From positions 470,649-534,648 of the forward strand of contig NZ_CAIJDE010000034.1 of the NCBI RefSeq assembly GCF_903819335.1: DNA of 64,000 nucleotides, in the 5' to 3' direction. Position numbers and translations under genes: made by a program. This DNA is from Flavobacterium panici (lineage in GTDB: Bacteria; Bacteroidota; Bacteroidia; Flavobacteriales; Flavobacteriaceae). Position 1 is the first letter of the stretch. Each line of letters begins with the position of its first letter. The notes under the pieces are model-generated. The model had not been told where the DNA came from, made no database searches, and saw only the letters and a list, made by a program, of their open reading frames with translations. Below, piece by piece: positions 26,927 to 36,653 of the stretch.

Positions 26927-26934
26927 CAAAGATA
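26927..26934 (-). promoter_or_regulatory. Putative -7 box of rpe
   Basis: TATCTTTG on the minus strand, perfect TAnnTTTG, 22 bp before the ATG. No TTG at the ideal distance. Confidence 0.45.
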
Positions 26935-27153
26935 AAATTTTTTAGCCGTAATCTTGATAGCTATAAGAGCAAGGATTCAGGTAAAGTTTTTATAAGTTTA
27001 AGCGGTTTATGTTTTGCTAAATTTATTTTTAATAGATTAAGATTTTGTCATTATTTTAATTAAAATAATAAGAAAGAAATATAGTAAATCTAAAAAAGGA
27101 AATAAATAATTCGTATGGGTTTTTTTGTAAATTGCGGCAAATAATCCTACTTG

Positions 27154-29076
27154 ATGAAAATAACTCTACTTTCAATTATTACCTTTTTTTTGTCTGCCAA
27201 TATGCTCTTTAGTCAAAAGGCATTAGACCCTACACCAGAAGATATTCAATTAGCAAAATCACTTAGAGAGAAATATTCTAAAGATGATGTTGCCGTTTTA
27301 GAAAGCAAAGAAAACATTACGTTTGAACTTAACAAAAGCGATGCTAAAGTCGTGGTTAAAAATTCTGTGAGAGAAGTTTTAATGAACATTAATCATAGAG
27401 CTGATATTAATAAATATGAGTTTTATGACAGTGAATCTTCAATTGAAAGTTTTATTCTGAAATACAGAAATCAAAAAAATACCAGTTTTACAATAAAAGA
27501 TCAGTTTTATAAAGACAACGATTTGTTCTACAATGATGCTCGTGTAAAGTATATGGACGTAGATTTTCCGGTTCAGGGTTACAGTTATATTTATGAGCTT
27601 GAAAAAAAATACAATGATATTAAGTATTTTACCTCTTTGTATTTTAATGATGAGTTTCCGGTTATTAAAAAAGAAATCACAGTTACGGTTCCGGACTGGT
27701 TAAATTTAGAATTGAAGGAATTTAATTTTGATGGGAATACTATTTCTAAAACTAAAACACGCGACGATAGAAACGGTACTACAATTTATACTTATGTAAT
27801 GGAAAATGTTGATGCTTTTTATAAAGAGAAAAAAGCACCGGGAAGAAGTTACATTTATCCGCATGTTTTGGTTATAGCAAAATCATTTAAACATAGAGAT
27901 AAAGAGACGATGCTTTTTAATTCGACTGCAGATTTGTATAAATGGTATAAATCATTGGTAGATTCTATGAAGGATGATACAAGCCTGCTTGCTGCTAAAG
28001 TTAAAGAGTTAACGTCTTCGGCAAAAACGGATGAAGAAAAAATCAAGAATATTTATTACTGGGTTCAGGATAATATTAGATACATAGCATTTGAAGACGG
28101 AATTGCCGGTTTTAAACCAGATGAAGCGCAAAACGTTTTTGAAAAAAGATATGGGGATTGTAAAGGAATGGCAAACTTGAGTAAACAAATGCTTAAGCTT
28201 GCAGGATTCGATGCCAGACTTACCTGGATTGGCACAAAGCATATTTTATATGATTATACGACCCCTTCTCTGGCGGTTGATAATCACATGATTTGTACGT
28301 TGTTTTATAAAGGAAAAACCTATTTTATTGACGGTACAGAGAAGTATAATTCTTTTGGAGAAGATGCAGAAAGAATTCAAAATAAGGAAGTAATGATTGA
28401 AGACGGAGACAAATTCATCATTAAAAAAGTTCCGGCTTCGGGAAGTGAATTAAATAAAGAAATTTACAACGCCAAATTAATTGTTGACAATGATAAATTG
28501 AGCGGAAGCTGCTCCAAAACCTATTCGGGCGAAAGTAAAACGGAGTTTTTAAATATTTTTAATTCTTTTGAAAATAATAAAAAAGGCGAAACTTTAGAGA
28601 AATACCTTTCTGGAAATGATAAGAATATTACAGCTAAAAATATTAAAACCTCAGATTTAAAAAACAGAGATTTAAAACTTTCTCTGAATTATGATTTAGA
28701 CGTTCAAAATAAGGTTTCAAAATTTGATAATGATATTTTTATAGACTTAGCCTACATGGATGAATATAAAAATTTTGAGTTTAAAGACAGAAAAACAAAT
28801 TACGAACTAAATTATAAAACAAATTACGAGTCGAATGTAGTTTTGGCGATCCCTGATGGATATAAACTGAGTAAATTACCTGAAAGCCTAAATGTAAATG
28901 AAGAAGATTTCAGTGTTCTGATTTCGTTTAAACAAGTTGGTAAAGAGATTGTTTACAAAAAGCAATTTGTGTTTAAAAATGCCGTGGTTAAAAAAACCGA
29001 TATGGCAAAATGGAATGACTTTAATAAAAACCTTAAAACAATTTATAACCAACAAATAATTTTTACAAAATCATAA
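27154..29076 (+). CDS. DUF3857/transglutaminase-like secreted protein
   Basis: A 640-residue exported protein (signal ends near LFSQ). The N-terminal DUF3857 domain covers about 45-240. A transglutaminase-like core follows: Cys in RYGDCKGMANLSKQM, His in AVDNHMICTLF and Asp in YFIDGTEKYNSFG form the usual triad. The C-terminus is DUF3858-like and beta-rich. Relatives are common in Bacteroidota, and their substrate is unknown. I chose the ATG at 27154 (a TTG lies one codon before). The next gene begins 6 bp after its stop and encodes a paralogue without the triad. The 250 bp upstream hold no gene that I can support. Confidence 0.85.
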   Translation: MKITLLSIITFFLSANMLFSQKALDPTPEDIQLAKSLREKYSKDDVAVLESKENITFELNKSDAKVVVKNSVREVLMNINHRADINKYEFYDSESSIESFILKYRNQKNTSFTIKDQFYKDNDLFYNDARVKYMDVDFPVQGYSYIYELEKKYNDIKYFTSLYFNDEFPVIKKEITVTVPDWLNLELKEFNFDGNTISKTKTRDDRNGTTIYTYVMENVDAFYKEKKAPGRSYIYPHVLVIAKSFKHRDKETMLFNSTADLYKWYKSLVDSMKDDTSLLAAKVKELTSSAKTDEEKIKNIYYWVQDNIRYIAFEDGIAGFKPDEAQNVFEKRYGDCKGMANLSKQMLKLAGFDARLTWIGTKHILYDYTTPSLAVDNHMICTLFYKGKTYFIDGTEKYNSFGEDAERIQNKEVMIEDGDKFIIKKVPASGSELNKEIYNAKLIVDNDKLSGSCSKTYSGESKTEFLNIFNSFENNKKGETLEKYLSGNDKNITAKNIKTSDLKNRDLKLSLNYDLDVQNKVSKFDNDIFIDLAYMDEYKNFEFKDRKTNYELNYKTNYESNVVLAIPDGYKLSKLPESLNVNEEDFSVLISFKQVGKEIVYKKQFVFKNAVVKKTDMAKWNDFNKNLKTIYNQQIIFTKS

Positions 29077-29082
29077 AACAGT

Positions 29083-31236
29083 ATGAATAAAACATTACTC
29101 ATTTTCTTTATTACAATTTGTTTCTCTTCTTATTCGCAGGATAAAACCGAAGTAAAAGATTTCTTCTGGGGAAAATCAGACACTTTTAAAACGGTAACCA
29201 AAACTCCGGATAAATGGAAAAATGAATCGGCAGTTATTATTTATAAATATGAACATTATGACTATCATAATTCTGGTGTAAAAGTAGTGTTTACAAGTGC
29301 TTATAGACAAAGACTAAAGCTTCAGGATGAGAATTCGGTTAAAGAATTTTCGGAATTCTCGTTTAAAAACAAGTTTTATTCTTCAAGAGGATATAGCTAT
29401 AAACAAGGAACAACATTTTTAGGAGTTAAAATTGTTAAACCAGACGGAAAAGAAATTGAGGTTGATGTAGATAAAGATGCAAAGAAGGTTGACGACCAGA
29501 AAAAAATAGCTATAAATGGTCTTGAAATAGGAGATATTATAGATTATTATTACTACTCTTATGAGCCATTTGCCAGTCTGACTCAGAATTTTGAACCTGT
29601 TGAAAATACATTAGGAGATGTATATCCTATTATGAGCAGGAAAATGAAATTTTTAGTCGAAGAGGATTTTTACGTTAACTTTAATACTTACCATGGTGCA
29701 CCTGAATTAAAGGAAGTTGAGTCTGGAAAAAAGCATACTAAAGCATACGAATTGACGGCTCAAAATGTTGAAAAAGAAGAGTTTCTTAGATGGTTTTATC
29801 CGTTAGTTGAGCTGCCTTGTTATAAATTTCAGGTGTTTTTTGCAAAAAAATCAGGTGATGCTGTTCCGTATAATTCGCAGATATTTTTACCTAAAAAGAA
29901 TGAATCTTTTAGAAAAACAGTCGATAAAGATGATATTTTCGATTATTATGAAAAGAAATTTCATGCTGTTTTTGATTTAGGAGAAACACTAAAGTTTTTG
30001 AAAGGAAAAACTTTTGAAAGTGAGGAAGAAAAAATAAAAGCAGTTTACTTATTTGCCAGACATCAATATTACACACAATTTATTGAATCGGCAGTAATTA
30101 AAGAGGCAGATATTTTTAATTCGTATGCGATGTACAAGAATCCTGATTTCTTTTCAAACGAATGGTCTTTTATATCGTATTTTATGGCTTACATGAAAGA
30201 GTTTAAAATTGATTACAATATTGTATTAGCGACAGCCAGAAATAATGGTTCTCTGGATGAATTACTGATTCAAAAAAACCTGACTCCATTATTACGAATC
30301 AATACACCAACTCCGTTATATCTTGAATATTGTAACCCATTTACCACGCCTGGAACGATTGATTACAATTTAGAAAATACCAAAGGTTACATAATGGATT
30401 TTGTCAGCAACAGGACTATTGCAAATGTAAAGGAAGTGAATTTGCCATCGACTACCGTTAAAGATAATGTTACAAAAGTCGTTACAAATGTTTCTATGGA
30501 TGCTGATTTGTCTAGTTTGAATGTTAAAAGAGCTTCAGAATTTTACGGACATTTTAAAAGCGATGAACAAAAAGACAAATTGAAGTTTTATGATTATGTA
30601 GAAGAAGATTATCAAAAATACGGAACTGAAAGAGTTATAGATAAAGTAGGAAGTAAAAGCAAACGTGAACAATATAACAAAGAGTTTGATGCTTTGAAAA
30701 ACAAACTAAAAGATATTCAAAAAGAGGATGAGAAAAAATCTCTTTCGGGAGAGTTTGATTTTGAGATTGAAAATCCAACAATTAAAATTACAAATACGGG
30801 AAGATATGGCGATAATTCTCCAGTTTCATATGAGGAAGAATTTGTTATAAAAAATAATTTCATCAAAAAAGCAGGTGAAAATTATATTGTTGAAATTGGA
30901 AAAATGCTGACGAACCAGCTTGAAATTGATAAAAAAGAAGTTGATAGAAAGAATAATGTATATATGCCATTTCCAAGAGCTTTTGAAAATGAAATTGTAT
31001 TTGAAATTCCTGCAAGATATAAAATTTCTGGAATTGAAAAACTAAATAAAAATGTTCAAAATTCAACGGGAGAATTTAGTAGTACAGCTGTTTTAAAAGA
31101 TAATAAACTAATAATTAAAACAGTTAAGAAATATAATAATTACTACGAGCCTAATGCAAATTGGAACAAAATAGTAGACTTTTTAGAAGCAGCTTACCAA
31201 TTTACCCAAGAAAAAGTTTTGCTTAAAAAACAATAA
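29083..31236 (+). CDS. DUF3857 protein lacking the transglutaminase triad
   Basis: A 717-residue exported protein (signal ends near SYSQ). The N-terminal DUF3857 domain is recognisable (YKYEHYDYHNSGVKVVFTSAYRQRLKL, NGLEIGDIIDYYYYSYEP). The middle has the helical lead-in to a transglutaminase fold (EEKIKAVYLFARHQYYTQF), but no Cys-Lys-(G/D) motif follows. At the expected place the text is DFFSNEWSFISYFMAYMKEF. It seems to be a non-catalytic partner of the preceding gene, translated from the same mRNA (6-bp gap). It is rich in Lys, Glu, Asp and Tyr. Confidence 0.78.
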   Translation: MNKTLLIFFITICFSSYSQDKTEVKDFFWGKSDTFKTVTKTPDKWKNESAVIIYKYEHYDYHNSGVKVVFTSAYRQRLKLQDENSVKEFSEFSFKNKFYSSRGYSYKQGTTFLGVKIVKPDGKEIEVDVDKDAKKVDDQKKIAINGLEIGDIIDYYYYSYEPFASLTQNFEPVENTLGDVYPIMSRKMKFLVEEDFYVNFNTYHGAPELKEVESGKKHTKAYELTAQNVEKEEFLRWFYPLVELPCYKFQVFFAKKSGDAVPYNSQIFLPKKNESFRKTVDKDDIFDYYEKKFHAVFDLGETLKFLKGKTFESEEEKIKAVYLFARHQYYTQFIESAVIKEADIFNSYAMYKNPDFFSNEWSFISYFMAYMKEFKIDYNIVLATARNNGSLDELLIQKNLTPLLRINTPTPLYLEYCNPFTTPGTIDYNLENTKGYIMDFVSNRTIANVKEVNLPSTTVKDNVTKVVTNVSMDADLSSLNVKRASEFYGHFKSDEQKDKLKFYDYVEEDYQKYGTERVIDKVGSKSKREQYNKEFDALKNKLKDIQKEDEKKSLSGEFDFEIENPTIKITNTGRYGDNSPVSYEEEFVIKNNFIKKAGENYIVEIGKMLTNQLEIDKKEVDRKNNVYMPFPRAFENEIVFEIPARYKISGIEKLNKNVQNSTGEFSSTAVLKDNKLIIKTVKKYNNYYEPNANWNKIVDFLEAAYQFTQEKVLLKKQ

Positions 31237-31278
31237 GATTAACTTCTAAATCTTAAAGTATTTGATGTTATAAATAAA

Positions 31279-31303
31279 AAACTCCGGTAATCAGCCGGAG
31301 TTT
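31279..31303 (+). terminator. Probable terminator of the DUF3857 pair
   Basis: AAACTCCGG / CCGGAGTTT with a 7-nt loop, 42 bp past the stop. The T run is short (TTTC), so efficiency is uncertain. Confidence 0.6.
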
Positions 31304-31349
31304 CAATCATCAATCAAAAAACGAACAGTCAATCAAACTGTTGTTTGCT

Positions 31350-31405
31350 TTAAAATTCCAAATCTAAAATTCCAAATTCCAATTGTTGGTTGGGATTTGG
31401 AATTT
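31350..31405. repeat. Copy 2 of the dispersed AAATTCCAAATTCCAA inverted repeat
   Basis: AAATTCCAAATTCCAA (31367-31382), a 7-bp loop, and its reverse complement with one mismatch (31390-31405). An extra half unit, TTTAAAATTCCAAAT, precedes it at 31350. The arms match copy 1 at 9361-9398. It lies between the DUF3857 genes and rpoD, where transcripts converge. Confidence 0.75.
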
Positions 31406-31428
31406 AAAAATATTGAAATTTAATATTG

Positions 31429-32292
31429 TTATCCTAGGTATGTTTTAAGGATTTTACTTCTTGAAGTATGTTTTAATCTACGGATTGCTTTTTCTTTAAT
31501 CTGACGAACACGCTCACGAGTTAGGTCGAAAGTTTCTCCAATTTCTTCTAAAGTCATTGGGTGCTGATCGCCAAGACCAAAATACAAACGTACAACATCT
31601 GCCTCTCTAGGAGTTAATGTTTCTAACGAACGCTCGATTTCAGTACGTAATGATTCGTGAATTAACTCTCTGTCCGGGTTTGGAGATTCTCCAGAACGTA
31701 AAACATCATAAAGGTTAGAATCTTCACCTTCAACAAGAGGTGCATCCATTGATAAGTGACGACCAGAGTTTTTCATAGACTCTTTTACGTCATTTACAGT
31801 CATGTCAAGTTCTTTTGCAATTTCTTCAGCAGAAGGCGGACGCTCATTAGACTGCTCTAATAACGCATACATTTTGTTGATTTTATTGATAGAACCAATT
31901 TTGTTTAATGGTAAACGAACAATACGTGATTGTTCTGCAAGAGCCTGAAGGATCGATTGACGAATCCACCATACGGCATAAGAAATGAATTTGAAACCAC
32001 GAGTTTCATCAAAACGCTGTGCAGCTTTAATAAGACCTAAGTTTCCTTCATTAATTAAATCAGGAAGAGTTAATCCTTGATTTTGATATTGTTTAGCAAC
32101 CGATACAACGAAACGTAGGTTGGCTTTTGTTAATTTTTCTAAAGCTCTTTGATCACCAGCCTTTATTCTTTGTGCTAATTCTACCTCTTCATCAGCGGTA
32201 ATCAGGTCAACTTTTCCGATTTCTTGTAGATATTTATCTAACGATGCAGTTTCACGATTAGTTACCTGCTTGGTGATTTTAAGTTGTCTCAT
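31429..32292 (-). CDS. rpoD: Primary RNA polymerase sigma factor
   Basis: The vegetative sigma-70 of the organism. At 287 residues it has the compact Bacteroidota form without region 1.1. Region 1.2 is [18 protein letters not shown], region 2 has [24 protein letters not shown] and [17 protein letters not shown], region 3 [11 protein letters not shown], and region 4.2 [28 protein letters not shown]. It would read the TTG / TAnnTTTG promoters seen in this window. Its start is preceded by a clear Shine-Dalgarno sequence, which is rare in this phylum. Confidence 0.96.
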   Translation of the reverse strand: MRQLKITKQVTNRETASLDKYLQEIGKVDLITADEEVELAQRIKAGDQRALEKLTKANLRFVVSVAKQYQNQGLTLPDLINEGNLGLIKAAQRFDETRGFKFISYAVWWIRQSILQALAEQSRIVRLPLNKIGSINKINKMYALLEQSNERPPSAEEIAKELDMTVNDVKESMKNSGRHLSMDAPLVEGEDSNLYDVLRSGESPNPDRELIHESLRTEIERSLETLTPREADVVRLYFGLGDQHPMTLEEIGETFDLTRERVRQIKEKAIRRLKHTSRSKILKTYLG

Positions 32293-32300
32293 GTTATTTG

Positions 32301-32307
32301 TCTCCTC
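32301..32307 (-). promoter_or_regulatory. Strong Shine-Dalgarno sequence of rpoD
   Basis: GAGGAGA on the minus strand, 8 nt before the rpoD ATG. Most genes here have only A-rich leaders, and ribosomes of this phylum largely ignore Shine-Dalgarno pairing, so its presence may be regulatory. Confidence 0.6.
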
Positions 32308-32396
32308 AATTTTTAAGTGTACAAGTGGTTATACGTAAGAAGTTTCAAAAAAGTTACAAATTGTATCAAAAATAATTTGTTTTTTTTCAAAAATCA

Positions 32397-32424
32397 AAAA
32401 CCTGTCTGGAAATAGACAGGTTTT
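32397..32424 (-). terminator. Terminator of the first DUF4249/TonB operon
   Basis: AAAACCTGTCT / AGACAGGTTTT, 11-bp stem with a 6-nt loop. On the minus strand TTTTTG and further T-rich sequence follow. It lies 38 bp past the last gene of the operon. Confidence 0.82.
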
Positions 32425-32461
32425 CAGTGTGTTATGATGTTTTTTAAATTAAAAAAATCAA

Positions 32462-34183
32462 TTAATTTGCTGTGGTATTTTGAACTTCTATAATTTCTTT
32501 TACAGAAACCGGGATTCCGCTTTTAGTAAAACCTTCAAGTCTTATTTCAAAAGTGCCCGAAAGATCAGAAGTATAAAATGAAGTTTCAGAATCTTTATTT
32601 AACTGAACATCAGGATTCCAGAATAATTGGTTTCTAAAATCAGGAATTCTTTGATTGTCAGCAGTGTTTTCGTATTTTACTTTATTGTATATCTTTTTTG
32701 GCTGTGGTCTTAAAATAGTTGGTTTTATGATTGAAGAACCTGTTTGTGTACTTTTGAAATCTCTGTCAAAAGTTGTAAAACTGATCAAACCATTAAATGA
32801 TTTTGAACCAACATAATATCGGCCTACGATAAGTTCAATTTTATAAACGTTTTTCATATTGTAGTTTACAAGATCATTTTGGTTCTCTAAATATAATCCG
32901 TCAACCAAAACCAGTGCTGATTCTGGAAGCTGAGGAAAAATACTTGGATCATTTACGTGCAGATATAATTTATCGTCTTTTTGTTTAGAATACACTTCAA
33001 CAACAACTTCTGTAATGGTTTCTTTTAAGGTTTTAAAACGAGTAAAATCATCTAAAATATATTCTTTTGGAAGAGGATAATAAAAAGCATCCTGACTTGG
33101 AGCTTTTTCAATATTGTCAACTTTTTTATGAAAATAGGCATTTTCTACCTGACTTGAAATTGATCTTTCTAAAAGACTTTCTTTAAATGTGTACGATAGT
33201 TTAGCATCTTTTTCAAAAGATATTTTACTGTAATCAATCTCTGGAGCATTGTTTACTGCAAGATCATAATTGTTAGCTTTTTCATCAATAAGCTGAATAA
33301 CAATATTAGAAGTATAAAATGTTTTGTCGACATTAAAAATAAAGTTCCCTTTGCTGTCTGTTTTTACAACTTTAAAAGCAAAAGATTTTCCCGGAATTGA
33401 TAATCCAACTGAAAGATTTTCGATTTTATCAGTTTTATTTTTTGCTGTAATTTTTCCCGAAATAATTTCACCTCTCAATTCTGGCAAAATAATTTTATCC
33501 TGATTTTGTAAATCTAATACAACCGGATAGGAAGTATTTGAAGCAAATTTGACAGCCGAAATTTGATTTTGAGCAGGAATGTTATCCAGTTTTCGAACTG
33601 AAAGGGAATAAACTCCGTCTACAAAATTATTGTTTGAAGACTGAATTTTTAAGTCAACCAATTCACGATTTGTAAATGTTTTTTTGTTTAGTTTAAGTAC
33701 AACATTTTCATTTTTTAAATCCTCAGATGCATTTGAACTGCTTGCTAAAAGATTTTCAGCAGTAGTTTTTTCATCTGTTTTGTATGGATTAACGATGTTT
33801 ATATTCAATTGAAATAATTCTGAAACGGGTTTATTTAGCATCCAGTTTGTGTATCCAACTAATTTATAACTCCCTGTTTTTAAAGTTGTGGGAATGAAAT
33901 AATCGCCCTGTCCGTTTGCGTTTTCCAATGAAACTTTTGTTTTAAATACTGATTTTTTAGTATTATCTAAAAGTTCTACGTAAGCAACTTTACTAATGTC
34001 ACTTGGCGTTTTGTCTGTTGCTTTTAAACAATAAACTTTATATAACAAGGTTTCACCCGAAACAAATGTTGTTGCATTTGCGTGAATGAAAACAGTTTCA
34101 TCAACAGCAATTGTTTGCTGCGCTTTACTTAATTGTGTATTAATTAATACAAGCAATAAAATTATGTGTTTTAGTCTATCCAA
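32462..34183 (-). CDS. Macroglobulin (MG2)-like protein with plug-like C-terminus, locus 1
   Basis: A 573-residue exported protein (signal ends SKAQ). Residues 25-130 resemble an MG2 domain (ETLLYKVYCL, GDYFIPTTLKTGSYKLVGYT). A carboxypeptidase-regulatory-like beta domain follows (RGEIISGKITAKN, DSKGNFIFNVD). The last third resembles a TonB-receptor plug (PESALVLVDGLYLENQNDL, GRYYVGSKSFNGLISFTT), but no barrel follows. The start is TTG, inside the FW codons of the upstream DUF4249 gene, giving a 13-bp overlap; no Met lies near the signal peptide. It is the last gene of the operon. A paralogue at 47709-49385 has the same start and overlap. Confidence 0.75.
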   Translation of the reverse strand: MDRLKHIILLLVLINTQLSKAQQTIAVDETVFIHANATTFVSGETLLYKVYCLKATDKTPSDISKVAYVELLDNTKKSVFKTKVSLENANGQGDYFIPTTLKTGSYKLVGYTNWMLNKPVSELFQLNINIVNPYKTDEKTTAENLLASSSNASEDLKNENVVLKLNKKTFTNRELVDLKIQSSNNNFVDGVYSLSVRKLDNIPAQNQISAVKFASNTSYPVVLDLQNQDKIILPELRGEIISGKITAKNKTDKIENLSVGLSIPGKSFAFKVVKTDSKGNFIFNVDKTFYTSNIVIQLIDEKANNYDLAVNNAPEIDYSKISFEKDAKLSYTFKESLLERSISSQVENAYFHKKVDNIEKAPSQDAFYYPLPKEYILDDFTRFKTLKETITEVVVEVYSKQKDDKLYLHVNDPSIFPQLPESALVLVDGLYLENQNDLVNYNMKNVYKIELIVGRYYVGSKSFNGLISFTTFDRDFKSTQTGSSIIKPTILRPQPKKIYNKVKYENTADNQRIPDFRNQLFWNPDVQLNKDSETSFYTSDLSGTFEIRLEGFTKSGIPVSVKEIIEVQNTTAN

Positions 34184-35346
34184 AATGAAGGTTTTATGTT
34201 AGATGAAAATGATGTACAGTCTCCGCAAACAGCGTCTACTAATTTATAATTTATACCGCTGTTCCCTATATAGGTCATGAGTTCTCTATTAATATTATAG
34301 ATCATGGTTTCTCCCTCGCAGTCTTCTCCTCCAAAACAAAATTTAAAAGGAACGTCCTCACAGGTATTAAAATAGGGTATAGGTTTGTTTGGGAAAAAAT
34401 CACTGTAATTAAAAAATATTCTTTTTTCTGAATAAGAAGCTACATCAAAAAAGCCAATGACTTTAGTACTCGAATCATTAATACATTTTATGTTTCCTGA
34501 GATTAAACCGGGCTGTTTTGGAGATAAAATGCTCGATGAACCAGCGATATCTCTTAATGTTTTATGAAAGGTGTAAGCTTCTAAATTTTCTACATATTGT
34601 TTTACTAATATGCTGTATCTATGACCTATTATGTAATTACTTTCTTCAATAAAACGGATTGGCAGGTTTACACGATCTTCTGTTTTATCATTGGTATTTA
34701 CTAAAATAATGTCTGTTGAGTTTTTACTAGAATAACAAATTCTTGTGTTAGGATCGTTATTAATTAAGTCAACAGTTTGTGTACCGGTTGCAATAATTTT
34801 TAATGATGTCCATCTTGGGGCAACAATTTTATATGTTTCATCATATTCATATCTGTAATATTTTGAAGTTTTTGCAGGATCAAAAGTATTTACATTTATC
34901 TGAACTCCGGTTTCATTGTCTTTATTTGTTGCAAGCGAAGGAACAACACTTTCAATAGGATTTACTGTTGTTAAAGTTTGCGGGGTAGATTGATAAATTT
35001 TCCCATCTTTAGTGGTGATTTCCAGTGTATATTTTCGATCTGGCAATGCCTGAAATACAGACTGAGATTTGTAAGTACCAGCACTTTCAATAAAAAGATA
35101 TTCATTATTTTGATCGTCTTTAACAGTAACTTTTGCACCAGTTTCGGTTTGAACGCTCTGGTCTTCAAACTTCGAAGTTTTAGTGATTTTTATTTCCTGA
35201 TTTTTAAGTTCATTAGTCAAAGTGGCTTCAACAACAATGATTTCTTCATAAGTGTTTGTTAACAGCGGATATGTTTCTGTACAGCCGTTAAAAACGATTG
35301 CAAGAAATGCTAATAGGATTATATTTTTTATTTTATGAATTTTCAT
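34171..35346 (-). CDS. DUF4249 lipoprotein, locus 1, third copy
   Basis: A 391-residue lipoprotein (lipobox near VFNGCTETYP). DUF4249 plan: VVEATLTNELKNQEIKITKTSKF, an Ig/CNA-like first half, YYRYEYDETYKIVAPRW, RYSILVKQYVENLEAYTFHKTL, SPKQPGLISGNI and the C-terminal CGDCTSFSSNIKPSFW. The function of DUF4249 is unknown; it is often encoded beside TonB receptors and could be a surface subunit as SusD is for SusC. The loop before the C-terminus is Cys-rich (NTCEDVPFKFCFGGEDCEG). It lies 78 bp after the second copy and overlaps the MG2-like gene. Confidence 0.85.
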   Translation of the reverse strand: MKIHKIKNIILLAFLAIVFNGCTETYPLLTNTYEEIIVVEATLTNELKNQEIKITKTSKFEDQSVQTETGAKVTVKDDQNNEYLFIESAGTYKSQSVFQALPDRKYTLEITTKDGKIYQSTPQTLTTVNPIESVVPSLATNKDNETGVQINVNTFDPAKTSKYYRYEYDETYKIVAPRWTSLKIIATGTQTVDLINNDPNTRICYSSKNSTDIILVNTNDKTEDRVNLPIRFIEESNYIIGHRYSILVKQYVENLEAYTFHKTLRDIAGSSSILSPKQPGLISGNIKCINDSSTKVIGFFDVASYSEKRIFFNYSDFFPNKPIPYFNTCEDVPFKFCFGGEDCEGETMIYNINRELMTYIGNSGINYKLVDAVCGDCTSFSSNIKPSFWID

Positions 35347-35424
35347 TACTTAAAATAGGTTCATTTTTAATTGAAATAAGAATGTGTTTTTCATTTGGGA
35401 GTGAAAAATTATTTATCTGCTTTT

Positions 35425-36606
35425 TTAATCTGTCCAGAATGTTGGTTTTATGTTTGAGGCTATAGTGGTGCAATCTCCGCACGGCGGTTCAACCCAAAAA
35501 GTACGCCCTCCCATCCCTGAAAAATATTTTATTCTTTCTGCCGCCAAGTCATCTCCGGGACCGCCATAATGAGTACAAGGATCAGGAACAAAAGGTTCTA
35601 CAGCATAACAAAATTCTTTACAGTCTGTAACATACGGTGGTGGTTTTTTACCAGGAAACAAATCGGCATAATTAAAATAAATTCGTTCGGTAGATACTGA
35701 GCAAACATCAAAATATCCGGCTATCTTATCATTAGGATTTTTAACTGATTTTAAATTACCCAGTAAAAAACCTGGTTGATTTGGAGAAACAATGCTTTCG
35801 GAACCTGATATTTTTTTTAACGTACTGTAATAATTAAATGCTTCAAGACTTTCTATATACTGTTTAACTAAAATGCTGTATCGGGTTGTAATAATATAAT
35901 TCTGATCGCTAATAAATCTAACTAAAAAATCAACTTTATCTTCCGTTAGGTTATTTGTGTTTGCTAGTAACAAGTCATAATTTTTACCACTTGCGTAACA
36001 GGTTTTTGTATCAGTCAAATTTGGCATATAAACGATAAAACCATTTGGATCCCAGACAGCTTTAGTCAATGTCCATTTTGGAGCTACAACTTTATAGGTT
36101 TCTTCATATTCATATCTATAATAATTTGAACTATGGGCAGCGTCAAAACTATTTACTTTAATGCTTACACCATTTACGTTATCCTTTTGTTCAACTTTAG
36201 CTTCAACACTTTGAATTGGGTTTATGGCTGTAAGAGTTTCAGCTGATGATTCAAATGATCTGCCGTCTTTTGTATTAATATGCAATTGATATTTGGTGTT
36301 TGGTGTGGCACGAAATTCTGTGCTGGAAACATATTTCTCAGAATTTTCTACAAAATCGTATTGATTTCCTGCATCATCTGTGATAAAAACTTGTGCACCA
36401 CTTTCTGTTAAATAACCTTCATCTTCAAATTTTGCTGTTTTGGTAATTTTTATTTCCTGTTTTTTAAGTTCATTGGTCAATGTTGCTTCAACAACTATTA
36501 CTTCTTCATATCTACTGGTAATTAACGGATATGTTTCTGTACACCCGTTAAAAACGATTGCAAGAAATAGGAAGAGAACTATATTTTTTATTATATGAAA
36601 TTTCAT
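35425..36606 (-). CDS. DUF4249 lipoprotein, locus 1, second copy
   Basis: A 393-residue lipoprotein (VFNGCTETYP). It is closely related to the next copy upstream (shared AQVFITDDAG-type block, YQLHINTKDGRSF, DVCSVSTERIYFNYADLFPGK) and ends CGDCTTIASNIKPTFW. The variable loop has several Cys (TDCKEFCYAVEPF, PDPCTHYGGPG), which could form disulfides or bind a ligand. It lies in the same operon, 47 bp after the first copy. Its similarity to the first copy is greater than to the third, so the latest duplication made this pair. Confidence 0.86.
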   Translation of the reverse strand: MKFHIIKNIVLFLFLAIVFNGCTETYPLITSRYEEVIVVEATLTNELKKQEIKITKTAKFEDEGYLTESGAQVFITDDAGNQYDFVENSEKYVSSTEFRATPNTKYQLHINTKDGRSFESSAETLTAINPIQSVEAKVEQKDNVNGVSIKVNSFDAAHSSNYYRYEYEETYKVVAPKWTLTKAVWDPNGFIVYMPNLTDTKTCYASGKNYDLLLANTNNLTEDKVDFLVRFISDQNYIITTRYSILVKQYIESLEAFNYYSTLKKISGSESIVSPNQPGFLLGNLKSVKNPNDKIAGYFDVCSVSTERIYFNYADLFPGKKPPPYVTDCKEFCYAVEPFVPDPCTHYGGPGDDLAAERIKYFSGMGGRTFWVEPPCGDCTTIASNIKPTFWTD

Positions 36607-36653
36607 TGTTTGAATATTCTTTTAATCTGATTCTTATTAAAAAATCATCGTTT

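Noticed and set aside
26803..27063. Open frame over the rpe start and upstream gap
   Set aside because: It is antisense to rpe for its first 100 bp, has no recognisable content, and contains the rpe -7 box.
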